From Chalara sp. BL73 (taxonomy: Eukaryota > Ascomycota > Leotiomycetes > Helotiales), in NCBI GenBank assembly GCA_918026815.1, contig CAKJVC010000139.1:248001-312000 (forward strand): 64,000 nucleotides of DNA, read 5' to 3'. The notes below the pieces were generated by a model. That model was not told the origin of the DNA. It saw only the letters and a program-made list of their open reading frames with translations, and made no database searches. The position numbers and the translations under genes were made by a program. Below, piece by piece: positions 1-10,936 of this stretch. The stretch's first letter is position 1. Every line of letters starts with the position of its first letter.

Positions 1-559
1 ACCTGCTAGCAGGAAGGAGAAGAGTAACTGTTCTGCTTTGTAGTTGGAATGTGACGAGAGCATTGCAGAGGTACCTTGGTAGTTTGCTATTTTAGACGTT
101 GCGCCGGTTATATATGACATCCTCAATCATATATAAAGTCCATAACCTTTCAAGTCAGCACCATCGAATTCATCCATTCAGATTCCGCTACTTCTTTACA
201 GCTCCGGCTTGTCTATAACACGTAGCTAACGTTTGCTCGTGCTTTTTTACCTGCCATGATAACCCAATGAGGTAATCAGTCGCCTCAAGTGCTACTTTCT
301 CAGTCACTACCCAGAGCCGAATCCGTAGATGCAACGTCTACAGCTCACCAAATACCATCTTCATACTATGCCATTAGCGCTGTAAAGCAATACCATTAAT
401 TGCCTACTGTCATTCGCAGGTATTTAGTTTGCTAACACTTGTCGGGCTCCGCAAAATGGATAATTGGCGTCAATCGAGGCTGTTCCCGAGTATGAAACAA
501 CGGAGATATCTCCAGATCCATCGGATTAATTCATGTCCCATCCCGGGCACTTGACTATC
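1..559. other. Intergenic, left edge
   Basis: No reading frame with recognisable protein features is seen here. The stretch lies downstream of the minus-strand HET gene, so it should hold that gene's 3' untranslated region and terminator, but no clear signal was identified. Confidence 0.4.
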
Positions 560-2419
560 TCAAGCAAGAATAATCTTCTGTATCTGAGGCTGTTCTCTTG
601 GTTGATGCCTACCATATGACGTGTCCAAAAAGCACGGTCCGACCAGCCTGTAGGTGTGCATATCAGGGTTTAGTCGGACAATGAATGGCGTTAATCCTCC
701 TCGTAGGTACCAAACCTCGTCACCTATCTGGGCGTTGCAATTTCCTGCAACAACCCCCAGTGCGCTCGGCTGAGAAAAGTACTCACGATTGGCCGTTGCC
801 ATTAATTGACACCCGTGCACCATTTGAAAAAGATGAGTTTCTAGACGACTGAAATCTCCTTCATTCCGCCCTTCTTGCGGCTTGTATTCGCCAATTCCTC
901 TCCACTTCCTATACTGGTCAAAAAGCTGCAGGCTTGGTCCTCTGTAAGTCGGAATATTGTTTTCGCTACCATCCCTCGCTAGGGCATTGGTGAGCCGTCT
1001 GACATGTGATATTGCACCTTCCATATCTTGGCTTATTATCCAGTCTTCCCAGTCCATCAAGATTTGCTTCAACTTTACTGGCATCTCTATGATATCCTTC
1101 AGCGTAGTTGTTGCATTTGCAATGGTACTCAAAGCTCTGATAGAAGCCAAGGTATGACCTTCAGTCTCAAGATGAAGATCTTGCCCGCTGAATACATAGC
1201 AATCTCTGGAGGGCTTATTGAAGCTGTTTTTGGACCATTTTGGAATAAGCCATTGAGGATCCGTGTGGCATTTTTCTGAGAGATGGCTTTGTATCCAGAG
1301 TACTTTATCCTGGGCAAAAGACTGCCGGAGGTCTGGGACCCATGAGGGAAATGTGCCCTCTTTACCTGAATCTGTACATGCGCTCAAGATATCTAGGGAT
1401 CTAGTTCTTAGGATTCTTCTTTTGGCCCAATTTCTGTAGACACTCTCCACATCGCACCCGTAATCGATGCTGACATCTTTGACATCGGTCACAATTCCAA
1501 GTAACGCGTACAACCTATCCCGTGGATCAGAACACTTTGCATCCTGGGTAAGTCGCAATGCTGTAAGAATATTGTCCCGGTCAAGTTCCGTGGCGTTACC
1601 GATGGCTACTTGTGTCATATGGTGGGCACCCATGAGTGGAAATGCTCTTCGAAAAGTTTCCGGCAAGAAATTAAGAATTTTGCCGGGATTCAGAATGAAC
1701 TGTGCTGCATTACTGAAACTCGGCCACTTATATTGTGACTTTCCGTATACAAGTACTACCTCGCGAGCCGAATAGAGTTCCTGTATGATCCACAAGCGCT
1801 TGAACCATGGTCTATGAAACAATTTGGCCAAAGGAATTAGATCTTGCAAAGCTTCTTGTTCGTAGGTGTTGAACCAATCCTGTGATAAACCATTATAGTT
1901 CTTAAAGAAATTCAATTCAGAGAATGTTCTAATTGTTTCTAACAATTTCAACGTCGTGCGATCATCTTGAGTTTGCAGCGCAGACAGACCCCAGCGCTCG
2001 AACGATGCAGAAACATCCACATCACCTGGCTCATTGTAGTCGCCAAGCCAGACAATGACTCGATACGCCATTGCATATATCGATCTCATCCGAAGAACTT
2101 GTTGATCCCGTTCATGTATATTTTCTTGGTCAATGCAGAGCGCGTCAATCCATAAACATATCTTCGCCTTCTCGGGCGTGCGAAGATTGGCGAGTGCCGT
2201 GAACAGATTTATGGTGATATAAATCTTCCTCCCATTAAGCAAAATAGGAACTCGCTGTGTTGCGTCGCCCCAAGCATATGACAGTGCATAGTAACGTTTA
2301 ATACGCCTTGCCGAGCGTGTACAAATCAGACAATTCAGGGGATCTCCATCCGTTCCTGGGAGGATCTGGACCAGCCTGAGATCCGTCTCCGGATTCTTCA
2401 ATTTTCGATAACGATACAT
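560..2419 (-). CDS. HET-domain (heterokaryon incompatibility) protein
   Basis: An uninterrupted 619-aa frame starts at the ATG at 2419. Residues about 42-190 carry the HET domain: ALSYAWG at about 45, then WIDALCIDQENIHERDQQV, then VIVWLG. This is the standard order of blocks in fungal HET proteins. The rest, including a C-terminal block around VWYLRGG, resembles the family annotated as heterokaryon incompatibility protein 6. HET proteins act in nonself recognition and can trigger cell death after fusion of unlike hyphae. No transmembrane segment, signal peptide or intron is needed. It is followed by a GMC oxidoreductase in the same orientation but about 520 bp away, so co-regulation is not implied. 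Family assignment is firm; any specific allorecognition role is unknown. Confidence 0.93.
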   Translation of the reverse strand: MYRYRKLKNPETDLRLVQILPGTDGDPLNCLICTRSARRIKRYYALSYAWGDATQRVPILLNGRKIYITINLFTALANLRTPEKAKICLWIDALCIDQENIHERDQQVLRMRSIYAMAYRVIVWLGDYNEPGDVDVSASFERWGLSALQTQDDRTTLKLLETIRTFSELNFFKNYNGLSQDWFNTYEQEALQDLIPLAKLFHRPWFKRLWIIQELYSAREVVLVYGKSQYKWPSFSNAAQFILNPGKILNFLPETFRRAFPLMGAHHMTQVAIGNATELDRDNILTALRLTQDAKCSDPRDRLYALLGIVTDVKDVSIDYGCDVESVYRNWAKRRILRTRSLDILSACTDSGKEGTFPSWVPDLRQSFAQDKVLWIQSHLSEKCHTDPQWLIPKWSKNSFNKPSRDCYVFSGQDLHLETEGHTLASIRALSTIANATTTLKDIIEMPVKLKQILMDWEDWIISQDMEGAISHVRRLTNALARDGSENNIPTYRGPSLQLFDQYRKWRGIGEYKPQEGRNEGDFSRLETHLFQMVHGCQLMATANREYFSQPSALGVVAGNCNAQIGDEVWYLRGGLTPFIVRLNPDMHTYRLVGPCFLDTSYGRHQPREQPQIQKIILA

Positions 2420-2939
2420 CTGGTCTTTTCCTTCATTGTCATTTCGAGCGAAATGGTTGTAGAGTTGGATTGACTTTGTCCTGATGCTCGTGTGTCGTCC
2501 ACAGAGGCGACTTGGCGAAGATCGCCATCATTGATTGGTCTTTGACGAGTGCCTTAGGACATAATCAAATGTACACGGTTCACAGAAATGCTGCTGTTAA
2601 ACAGCATCCTGTGATCTCATCCACTATGTGCGCCTTTGGCCAGGACAATACATTTCATCCATGAATACGAGCTTGCTTTTTGTGGTCCCGCTAACCTCAC
2701 CGACATGTTCGATATACTGATCAATTAGATTTTGGTGTGAACATTTGATGACTTTTGCTAACGATCACGATCTCAGGTAAGAACATTTCACGATAGTTAG
2801 ACGCCACGTACAAGAATTCTCGTAGTAGCAACTAGGCAGAATATCCATGTCTAGACACTGATTCGAGGGCACTAAAATAGCCGTGGACGGACAGAATTTT
2901 TACATTGTTTGGTTCATATATTACATATTCGCAGGTATC
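2420..2939. other. Intergenic spacer
   Basis: This spacer lies between the start of the HET gene and the stop of the GMC oxidoreductase, both on the minus strand. It should contain the HET promoter and the GMC 3' end. No element could be identified with confidence. Confidence 0.4.
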
Positions 2940-4997
2940 TCACGCGTTATCTGCAAGAATAACATCTGCTGCTTTCTCGCTGATCATATACACGGAAGTA
3001 ACCGGGAAGAATCCTGGAACTTGAGGAAAGACAGAGGCATCGACCACCCGCAGCCCTGCTACACCATGCACGCGGAAAGAAGAATCAACCACAGCATTAG
3101 GGTCCGAACTAGGGCCGATGCGAGCGGTAGAGCTGGCATGATGTCCCCAGGCATTGTTCTTCACAAAGTCGCCAATCTGCTCGTCTGTTGTCACATCTGC
3201 TCCGGGGAGAACTTCCGTGACAGTATATTCGGAAGAGACGTTGTCAAAGACTCGACGACTCCAGTTAATCCCATCGATCATAGGTTGGAGATCCAATTCA
3301 TCTGCACCACCGGCTGTAGTACCAGCGTCGAAATAGTTGAAGTTGATGGATGGCGTATCCAAAGGATTGGTTGAAGTGAGTTTCACCGTCCCGGCGAGGT
3401 TTAGTTCATGTGACTTCAGTGTGAGCCAAGTCCAATGTTTGGTGTCTGCAATGGCAACATTTGTGTATCCTTGGAAGTAGCCATAGAAGTTAATGGGGCC
3501 TCCAAAAATGAAAGTGTCCCGTTCAGATCCTGCAACAGAGGATTTCAAAAGGATGGCAGCTGGAATGAGGTTGGTGGCATAGGGTCCTTGTGCATCTCCT
3601 GTGTTGCCAGCATATTCAATGTAGCATGCGTCATCGGCTGTGGTAAGGAATGTGCAGTCCTTAAGCAGGGTGAAATCCGTATCATATGTGACGGTATTAC
3701 TGATTTCATAGTGATCTTGCAGGTTAGCACCAACCCCTGGCAGGTCCGATACAATACTGATGTTAAAACTGTTCAACTCATCCGCCGGTCCAATTCCACT
3801 AAGCTTGAGAATTTGAGGAGTGTTGAAAGTGCCTGCAGAGATGATAACCTCTTTGGTCGCGTTTACACTGCCTGGAGTTCCAACATTGCTTCCTGACAGA
3901 GGCGAAGCCTTGTAGAGGTACTGACCATCGAGGAAGTCAACTCCCAGTGCTCTGGGGGTGGCATCATCACTGAATCGGATCTTGGTAACAAACGAGTTGA
4001 GCCTAATATCGAGCTTATACTTCTTGGACCCGTCGGCATTGAGGGCATTTGCCGTCGCAAGGAGGAAGTCCCTTGGGCTACTTCGAACTCCATTGGACAC
4101 CGCAATTGGAACCTCGTAAATGCTTTCGGTTGAATCGCGATTGGGATAGTAGCTATTCAAGTCCAGAGGGAAAATAGCGTCTAGATCAGCGGCATCGGTA
4201 ATGTTTTCGGCCGGTGAGCCGTTAAGCACGGAGCTTGTTGCCCGGAGCATGTCCCGGATCTGTGGGTCATCAAGTATCAAGTCATACGGCATCTCATCCG
4301 TTCCTAGCCAACCATTAAATCCATGGCCAGCAGCGTTTTTATCCGTGACATTGATGTAATTGTTGTGCTCGAGACGTTGGAAATACCGTCGCATCTTTGC
4401 TGGGGCCCAAGAGTTGTCACCGGTGAGGGACTGGATCAATGTCCAGTCTTTCTCATGGGGGTAAACAGTAACCATGGCATTGTGAGCACCACAGCCTCCG
4501 AGTGTCCCTGTTCTTGGATACCAAATGCCCTTCAGTGTCGAACCTTCCGGTGGGTTAAGGCCGATGTAGGTCTGGCCATCAGGAGTAGCATAAGTGGCCT
4601 TGGAATTCAGTGCTTCACGAGCGTCATCGGGGTAATGTCTGACAAAGAAGTCCCACGACATCGGCGCATATTCACTTGCAGCCGGGAAGAAGGCAGGAAT
4701 CGACTGCTGAAGAGCCGTTCCTTGATCATCACCTGCCTCGAGTACAAGCACTTTCTGCCCATTGATGGCAAGCCGTGCTGCAAGTGGCCCACCTCCTGCT
4801 CCTGAGCCAACTACAATATAATCATAGTCATCGAGTTGTGTCACAACTTCATCCCGCTTTGCGCTGGGTACATTATCAGAACTGCACCAAGATAAAAATG
4901 CAGTGATCAACGGGAATTCTTACAAGGATGATGTGGGAGAGCAGCCAACAAGCGAAGCGGCAATTGCAAAGAAGGTCAAGGATTTGAGGACGAGCAT
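2940..4997 (-). CDS. Secreted GMC-family oxidoreductase
   Basis: Two exons give about 671 aa. Exon 1 (4997-4924) encodes a signal peptide beginning MLVLKSLTFFAIAASLVGCS. A 42-nt intron (4923-4882, GTAAGA to GTGCAG) joins in phase to exon 2 (4881-2940). The mature N-terminus holds the FAD-binding P-loop DYIVVGSGAGGGPLAARLA, and the GMC signature region follows (WYPRTGTLGGCGAHNAMV). The C-terminus has the active-site histidine block WGHHASSTARIG and the family-ending segment with VVDASVFPQVPG. GMC enzymes oxidise alcohols or sugars with FAD; secreted forms include glucose oxidase, aryl-alcohol oxidase and choline-dehydrogenase-like enzymes. The substrate cannot be read from the sequence. Choosing the upstream ATG adds a convincing secretion signal that the uninterrupted frame alone lacks. 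Confidence 0.92.
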
Positions 4998-5465
4998 TTT
5001 GAAGGAATGGACGAGAGGGCTTTTTTGTCGGCGCTCTTCAACTTAACCGTGCGGCAAGCAGGGAATGGTAGAACATCCTTCAGGGAATGCTCACTCTTTT
5101 ATCATAACGGATGCCCCTTTCTTCTTGAAATCCAATAAATACGAGGTAGCGTTGCTTTTCCTTTCATGGGAGAAGCATGAGGCGCATAATGCCCAGTGGA
5201 TGTCAAACCCGCTGGAAAGTTCGGCAGCACTTCTATACTGGTAGGGTATCCGTGTTTTCATTTGAGGACCCAGTTTCAATATGTCACCAGTTTAGACTTG
5301 TCAGGGGGGCCACATGCAGTGTGGTAAAAGCTTTGATTAATTACTTAGTAAACCTACTGCGATAACCAAATCAAATCAAATCTTCTCGCTAATTATATTC
5401 ATGATTAGGAAGTCAAGATTGATCAAGATTGAGTTGATTAGCCACATAACTGTGATAAGCAGTAA

Positions 5466-5488
5466 GCATTCGGCTCAAAACCGAATGC
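5466..5488. repeat. Perfect 8-bp inverted repeat (hairpin)
   Basis: GCATTCGG is followed after a 7-nt spacer by its exact reverse complement CCGAATGC. It stands in AT-rich intergenic DNA and is not followed by a T run, so it is not a typical terminator. Function unknown. Confidence 0.45.
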
Positions 5489-7260
5489 CCGGTTATAAAA
5501 AAATTGTCACAAATGTTTAGCCACATGATTTTATACACGCAATTCTCGCAAAAGTAGCCTTTTTTTTTTATATATATATTGTATTATTTTCTTGGTGCTT
5601 TGATTATCTATAAGTAATATAATTAGTCAAATCAAATAAGAGCTAGCTGTTACTTATAATCAATATTAAGCAAGTCTGATTCAACAATGAACAAATGGTT
5701 AGCTGATTAAACTTTGGTCACAGTACAGTAATGCACATGTCAAGACAGTTGGTCGCCACTCAGTTCAGCATCCAGGCCAACCGCATGGCGCCCCTCAGTC
5801 GGCATTGATTCCCCACCTGGACTCGGGGGCAAACTCATGGCCACGACGAATTGACGCAGCTTCCTCGGAGATTGGGGTATTCTTCTGGTGTTCTTAAAAC
5901 TTTATTTTAACCTGACCATGCACAAGACCAAACAGGACAGTCCAGTGGGCACGCTAACGCTTAGATCCCGACCGTTAACAGTCAACGGAGGTAATATGGA
6001 TCCGAGCGTGGCGATTGCATTGTCAACATGACAGGTCCCGCCACGCATCAAAGTCTAATGTGCCATCGCGAGAAAGGAAGGACCTTCAGAAACTATATCT
6101 ATATGGTAATCCGACAATATGGTAAAGGTGGATAAGGAAAGAACGAAGAAGCCTCTCTCACGAAGTTTCAATAACGGTACGTTTTAGCTAAGCCGCCAAG
6201 CCCTATATGGTAAACATATAAGAGTGTCCGCTTTGCGCGCTAGCCGTTTTAGCAGCCTCCTCCTTAAATCTCAAAATTAATGATATTCTCCCATTGCCAT
6301 GCGTTATATACCTAATTTCTTCTTTCCAAATGATAGCGTTTTGGATGCTAGTTGTTGTGACTTAGTATTATTTCCCTCTTTGTCCTTGTTTTCATTGCTA
6401 TAGCTGGCAAGAATTACGCAAGTATTCTTAGCGTATATCCGCTGCTTAGATATCGGCAATTGATTTCCGCGTCTGTCAAAACAGCGCAGTATTGCGTTTC
6501 TCCAAGCCTGAACAAACGACATTGGGGCGCTTGAGATGTCAAGTAGAGTCCCCTGCGAGCACAGACCTCCCCAATGGGTTGTTTCGGCATGTTCGTTTCA
6601 AAAGCCTCGACCTCTCATGTATGCTCATCTGATGATGGTGTTTCGATGAACAGGGGCGAAGTCCACCGCACCGGATTGTGATTGTGCTAGCAGGTGGACG
6701 CGGACCGACTAGAGGAAAGGGGATGAAGAAAATTGCCGAACACATGGTCACAGAGGGGGAGTTCTTCTGTCCCTGAAGATCCGTGCTCAAAAGGTCATGG
6801 TGGCTTCAGTGCCACCAATGCCTCCTCAGGGGCATCCTTTCGAACAGAAACAGATCGTCAGACCGGCCTTGCAGCACTAGCCCTATTTCTCCGCACATAA
6901 AGCAAGTTTAGACTACACCGAAATCTGGTCTACCGAATCATGTCTTGCTCCGAAAATGCATGATTGCGGGGGGAGTTTCCTTCTACAGCACGCACGGTCT
7001 AGTAAAAAGATCGGTTTGTTACTTTGTAAACGGAAAAGCCCGGATCTGGTTGCTGTAGGTCCAGAACATTAATCTAGATATATTATACCCTCTAACTGCA
7101 GAGCCTCGCACAGACCGCCTACGAGCACAACAGCGAGTTCAGAGGCAGTTGATTGTAACCGATCTTACAGCGAAACTACTAGCACAAGCAGCTCGAAATT
7201 CGAGACTCAGGTAGGAATACACCTAATTTATCATATGTCAGAGCCTCAAGATATTTTATA

Positions 7261-7596
7261 CTACGATAGTTGAATAATAGGCATGCGCGCATCTTGAATG
7301 TTCGGTTTTTTATCAAGTGTCGCCAAGGTGCGCGGAAGCGTACGGAAGTGGGCTATCGCAATAAGCAGAGGGGTTTTGCCCAAAGGCGGACGCGACCGCC
7401 GCAGCCCGCATGACTCGGACCATCGAAAATCGCTCCAGTAATCAGAGAATTCCTCTTTGCCCACTATGAAATCCATCTTGCCTCTGGCCACACACAAGAA
7501 ACGTAGAATCAATTTTTTGTTGAGCAACCTGAGGTCTGGAACATGTGATGGTATAGAATGATGAATCGAGTTTAGCCATATGCAAGCAGAGCGCAC
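7261..7596 (-). pseudogene. Possible ankyrin-repeat relic
   Basis: A 111-codon minus-strand frame carries near its end LGKTPLLIAIAHF and then KKPNIQDARMP. This resembles the usual ankyrin pattern GKTPLxxAIxxG...PNxQDxxGxTP, with losses. Only about one repeat is recognisable and the rest of the frame is not conserved in any way I can see. It may be a decayed remnant of an ankyrin gene, or chance. Confidence 0.2.
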
Positions 7597-8017
7597 AGTT
7601 AAGTACCGGTCTTGTATTCTCGCATTTTGGTCACATCACAATTAAGCGAAAAAGCTTAGCTTCTCTTGGCTATGCCGGTTATTTGAGGTACCAAAGAAAA
7701 AAATAGTTATATCTCCGATGGCACTTAGCCTGTTATCATCTACGATGGCTTGGGCTGCACACTATGGCGTTCTTAGGCTGCATGGTTCAGGAGAGCGTGC
7801 TTGGGGAAACAAAAAAAAAAGGGAAGGCAGAAACGGGACGGTATGTTTGGGTTGTTTGCTGATCGCTATACATCTCGATGATAGGATACACTTGGCTAGT
7901 GCCCGAGTATATGAATGAGCTTCCTCTCCCTCTCCTGAGTTTCCACTCGGAGGATTATTCAGACCTACAATTCTTCAATTCAATAAAAGCTAGGTTTTTG
8001 ACTTTATTGCTGTTGCT

Positions 8018-9248
8018 ATGCCTGCCGAGAACCGAGGATCCGAGGTCAGTGGTAGTGCAGGGTTTTTCCTGGCCTTAAGCACTATTGCCATTATTCTACG
8101 ATGTTATAGTCGGTTAGGTATTTCACGGATTTTCGGTCTGGATGACTACTTTTCTGTCCTTGCCTGGGTAAGATTCCTGAAGGACTTCTTAGCTACTTAA
8201 TATTAATCAATACAGATTCTCTTCGTCTTCTATTGTGGATTTTGTATTACCGGAGTGCAGCATGGAACTGGTCAACATGCCTGGAACATACCGCCTACAG
8301 AGATCCCCGTTGGCCTCAAGGTACTTACCTCCTGGAAGAATTAAGTCCATTCAGAGCTGACAAATGCACAGTGGTGGTGGGCATGCGAGCCTGTATACGT
8401 CCTATCCAACATGGCACTGAAACTGAGCATCGGCATCTTCTTGCTCAAAATTGCCGTCTCAAAAGTACATAAAGCTATCCTATGGGCGGTCATTCTGGTA
8501 TCACAAATCTACGGCGCTTTCTTCTTCCTCCTATTTGTGCTACAATGCAGGCCATCTGCATACTTCTGGACTCAATACACCGGAGGCAAAGGCACCTGTA
8601 TCAATCCCAAGGTCACCGTCGATGCGACATATGTCTACTCAGCTATCAGTTGCTGGGGTGACTGGACCTTTGGGATCTTGCCGGCTTTTATAGTATGGAA
8701 CTTGCAAATGAATACTAGAACGAAGCTTTCCGTTGCGGCAATTCTTGCATTAGGCGCTGTGTAAGCAAGCCATCTCTATTACCACTAGTCACAGACTAAC
8801 AAGGCACAGTGCATCAACAGCAACCATTGTCCGGATTCCATATGTCAAGGGCATGAGTAACATGTCCGACTTCTTGTACGCTACTACCGACGTAGCTATT
8901 TGGAGTACCTGCGAAACTGGCATCGGCATAACCGCGTCCTGCATCGCGACCCTCCGTCCACTCTTTCGATCTTTCCTTTTGCAAACAAAAATTATGGGCG
9001 GGTCATCTTCCCGCGGCGCTTCAAACCCTTGGCCCGGCAGCAACGCAAACGCTGGATATGTCCGCAGCAAGAGTGAACGTGCATCGCCTTTCAACGATGA
9101 GATTGCGCTCCGAAGTCCGGTAGGGAAGGAAGTTGTCATAACAACTACTGTGGAGAGTGATTTCGATCTAGAGAAAGGTGATGGGCCTAATTCGTCGAAT
9201 CCCAGGCTAGGCGAGTCACAGCAAGCAGTCGCAGATAAGTACGTATAA
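8018..9248 (+). CDS. Rhodopsin-domain (PTH11-like) integral membrane protein
   Basis: Four exons (8018-8167, 8216-8320, 8372-8760, 8810-9248) give 360 aa, and all junctions keep phase. The sequence shows the fungal rhodopsin-domain pattern: an early helix ending in LRCYSRL, the block GLDDYFSVLAW at the exon 1/2 border, HGTGQHAWNIPP, the WWWACEPVYVLSNMALKLSIG region, a cysteine-bearing helix with LQCRP, and an aspartate/tryptophan region near DVAIWSTCETGIGI. About seven hydrophobic helices are followed by a polar cytoplasmic tail of about 100 residues rich in Ser and charged residues. Members of this family are uncharacterised membrane proteins or PTH11-type GPCR-like sensors of host or surface cues. 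There is no retinal lysine evidence, so the name rhodopsin refers only to the domain. Confidence 0.9.
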
Positions 9249-10936
9249 TCGGAGTAATGGTATAAGGTACAAATTTCGTTATTTTAGCAAAACAGAAAAG
9301 GGCAGAAGATTCAAATGCCGGCATTACTTGAGCAATTGGACAAAAGGCCGCATAGCATGCGCAGACTACCATGGTTTTGGCCTCGTTGCCAATTTGCGCG
9401 CTCACTGCAGACGAACGTTAAGCAGATTTACTTGTTGACATCTCAGGAGACTCAAGAATTTCACTACCAGTTTCAAGTTCCTCACACTTCTCAGTTAATA
9501 CTGTGACTTGCAAATATCGCGGCTGAAACTTCGTTTGAACAGTGCTTGGTTTGCGAGGTTGTTATTCCATAGAGATGTTACGTGTGGAGAAGTTCTTCGC
9601 AATCCTCTAGTTATACTGTGCTTCTGGAGTGGTATATTGAATTATCAAAAAGATTAATATTATGCACCCACTTGAGGATTTGGAAACTTGTCCTTGCGTA
9701 TCGATCTGTATGGGGAGGTGCTAGGAAGCCTTGTTTAGAAGAAGCTGTGGTGAAGACTAGATGGCCACGCGTTCTATCATTTACCAGGCTGTAAACAAGA
9801 ATAACTGGCCACCGTAGGGCGTTTCACACTTCTGCAGCGCCAGACACGTGCCTTCTTTCACCAGGCTGTCATAGAGCATAGAGCTCGTAAGATTTGGCCA
9901 ATAGGCGAGTCTAACACGAATCAAGAATACAGCAAAGTTTTGACAGCTCGTTTCAGGAGGCCATCTCCTTGTTGAGTATGCTCAGACAGAGTTGAAAACT
10001 AGCGGAGAGGAACTCCGGAACTTGCCAAACCCCAGGCCGCAAATGCGATCACAGCTCAAGTCTGATTGAACGCTTCGAATCTTGGCACTATTGACGCAGA
10101 TCATTCACGCTCATCGGCCCTTCTACCTAGAGCCGCCCAAGCCGGCGACGAGCCGGCAGGTATTAGACATGCATCAGCCCCAGAACCAACATCAGGTCAA
10201 TGGGATGCTTCTAAAACGAATGATATTGCAGATCAAAGAACTCCTCCCAGCCATGGTATAGGATATGCCGAGCCCGGATGGGCGGCATTTGTTTATTCTT
10301 CCAACAAGTCATGGTTCTTCACCAATGACCGTCTTGTACTGAACCCGAAAGAATGTCTTATTTTTCAGCAGACAATGTCTTCACCCACTTACAATGAAAC
10401 CATTGTTTAACCTATATAGCGGTCAGGTTGGAGTATGATAACATGGTAATGGCTTCACTTCACGCCACAAGATCAAATTTAGCATTTCAAAGAAAGGTAG
10501 GAGACATGCTATAGGCGATTTCTAAACATGAAATTTGACATGTAAACATCAATTGGTATTTGGATTATTATACGTTTCATAGAGACCGTCATCTATTGCC
10601 AGATTGGTCCTCCGATGTGCGGACCTCTCTTAGCGGACCTCTCAGTCTTCTATAATATATAATATTGAAAGATATTGAAAGATGTTCCCCTGAATAAGGC
10701 ATATATTTTGACTAGGGAGCTAGACTCTTACTAACTACCAGCGAATAAAAAGGAGAGTGGAGCCAAGTAAAGGCTAGGCCAAAATAGGCCCGCTTACTTG
10801 GCGGTCCCACACGTTATCTAAAGCTGCATTGAATTCATGATGGGGAATGATGTGGTCGAGCGAACAGAGGTTACGACAACCTGGAGGGGAAAGTGATGTA
10901 ATCTGATTACAATGGCTCATTTGCATGAGGGGCTCA
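9249..10936. other. Intergenic region
   Basis: A 1.7-kb region between convergent genes: the rhodopsin-domain gene ends on the left and the giant helicase/AAA gene ends on the right. A 115-codon frame at about 10066-10410 lacks an ATG and has no recognisable domain. No repeat or RNA gene is seen. Confidence 0.4.

Larger units (their letters stand above)
4998..8017. other. AT-rich gene-poor region
   Basis: About 3 kb without a convincing gene. The first half is AT-rich, with a T run followed by TATATA at about 5560-5580 and repeated ATCAA-type words, which would fit old mutated repeats. A perfect 8-bp hairpin lies at 5466-5488. A minus-strand frame at 7261-7596 ends with an ankyrin-like string and is listed separately. 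The remaining open frames look random. The 3' end of the region is the promoter of the rhodopsin-domain gene. Confidence 0.4.

Noticed and set aside
10066..10410. 115-codon frame as a gene
   Set aside because: It starts at TTG with no in-frame ATG, and no domain or plausible splice partner was found.
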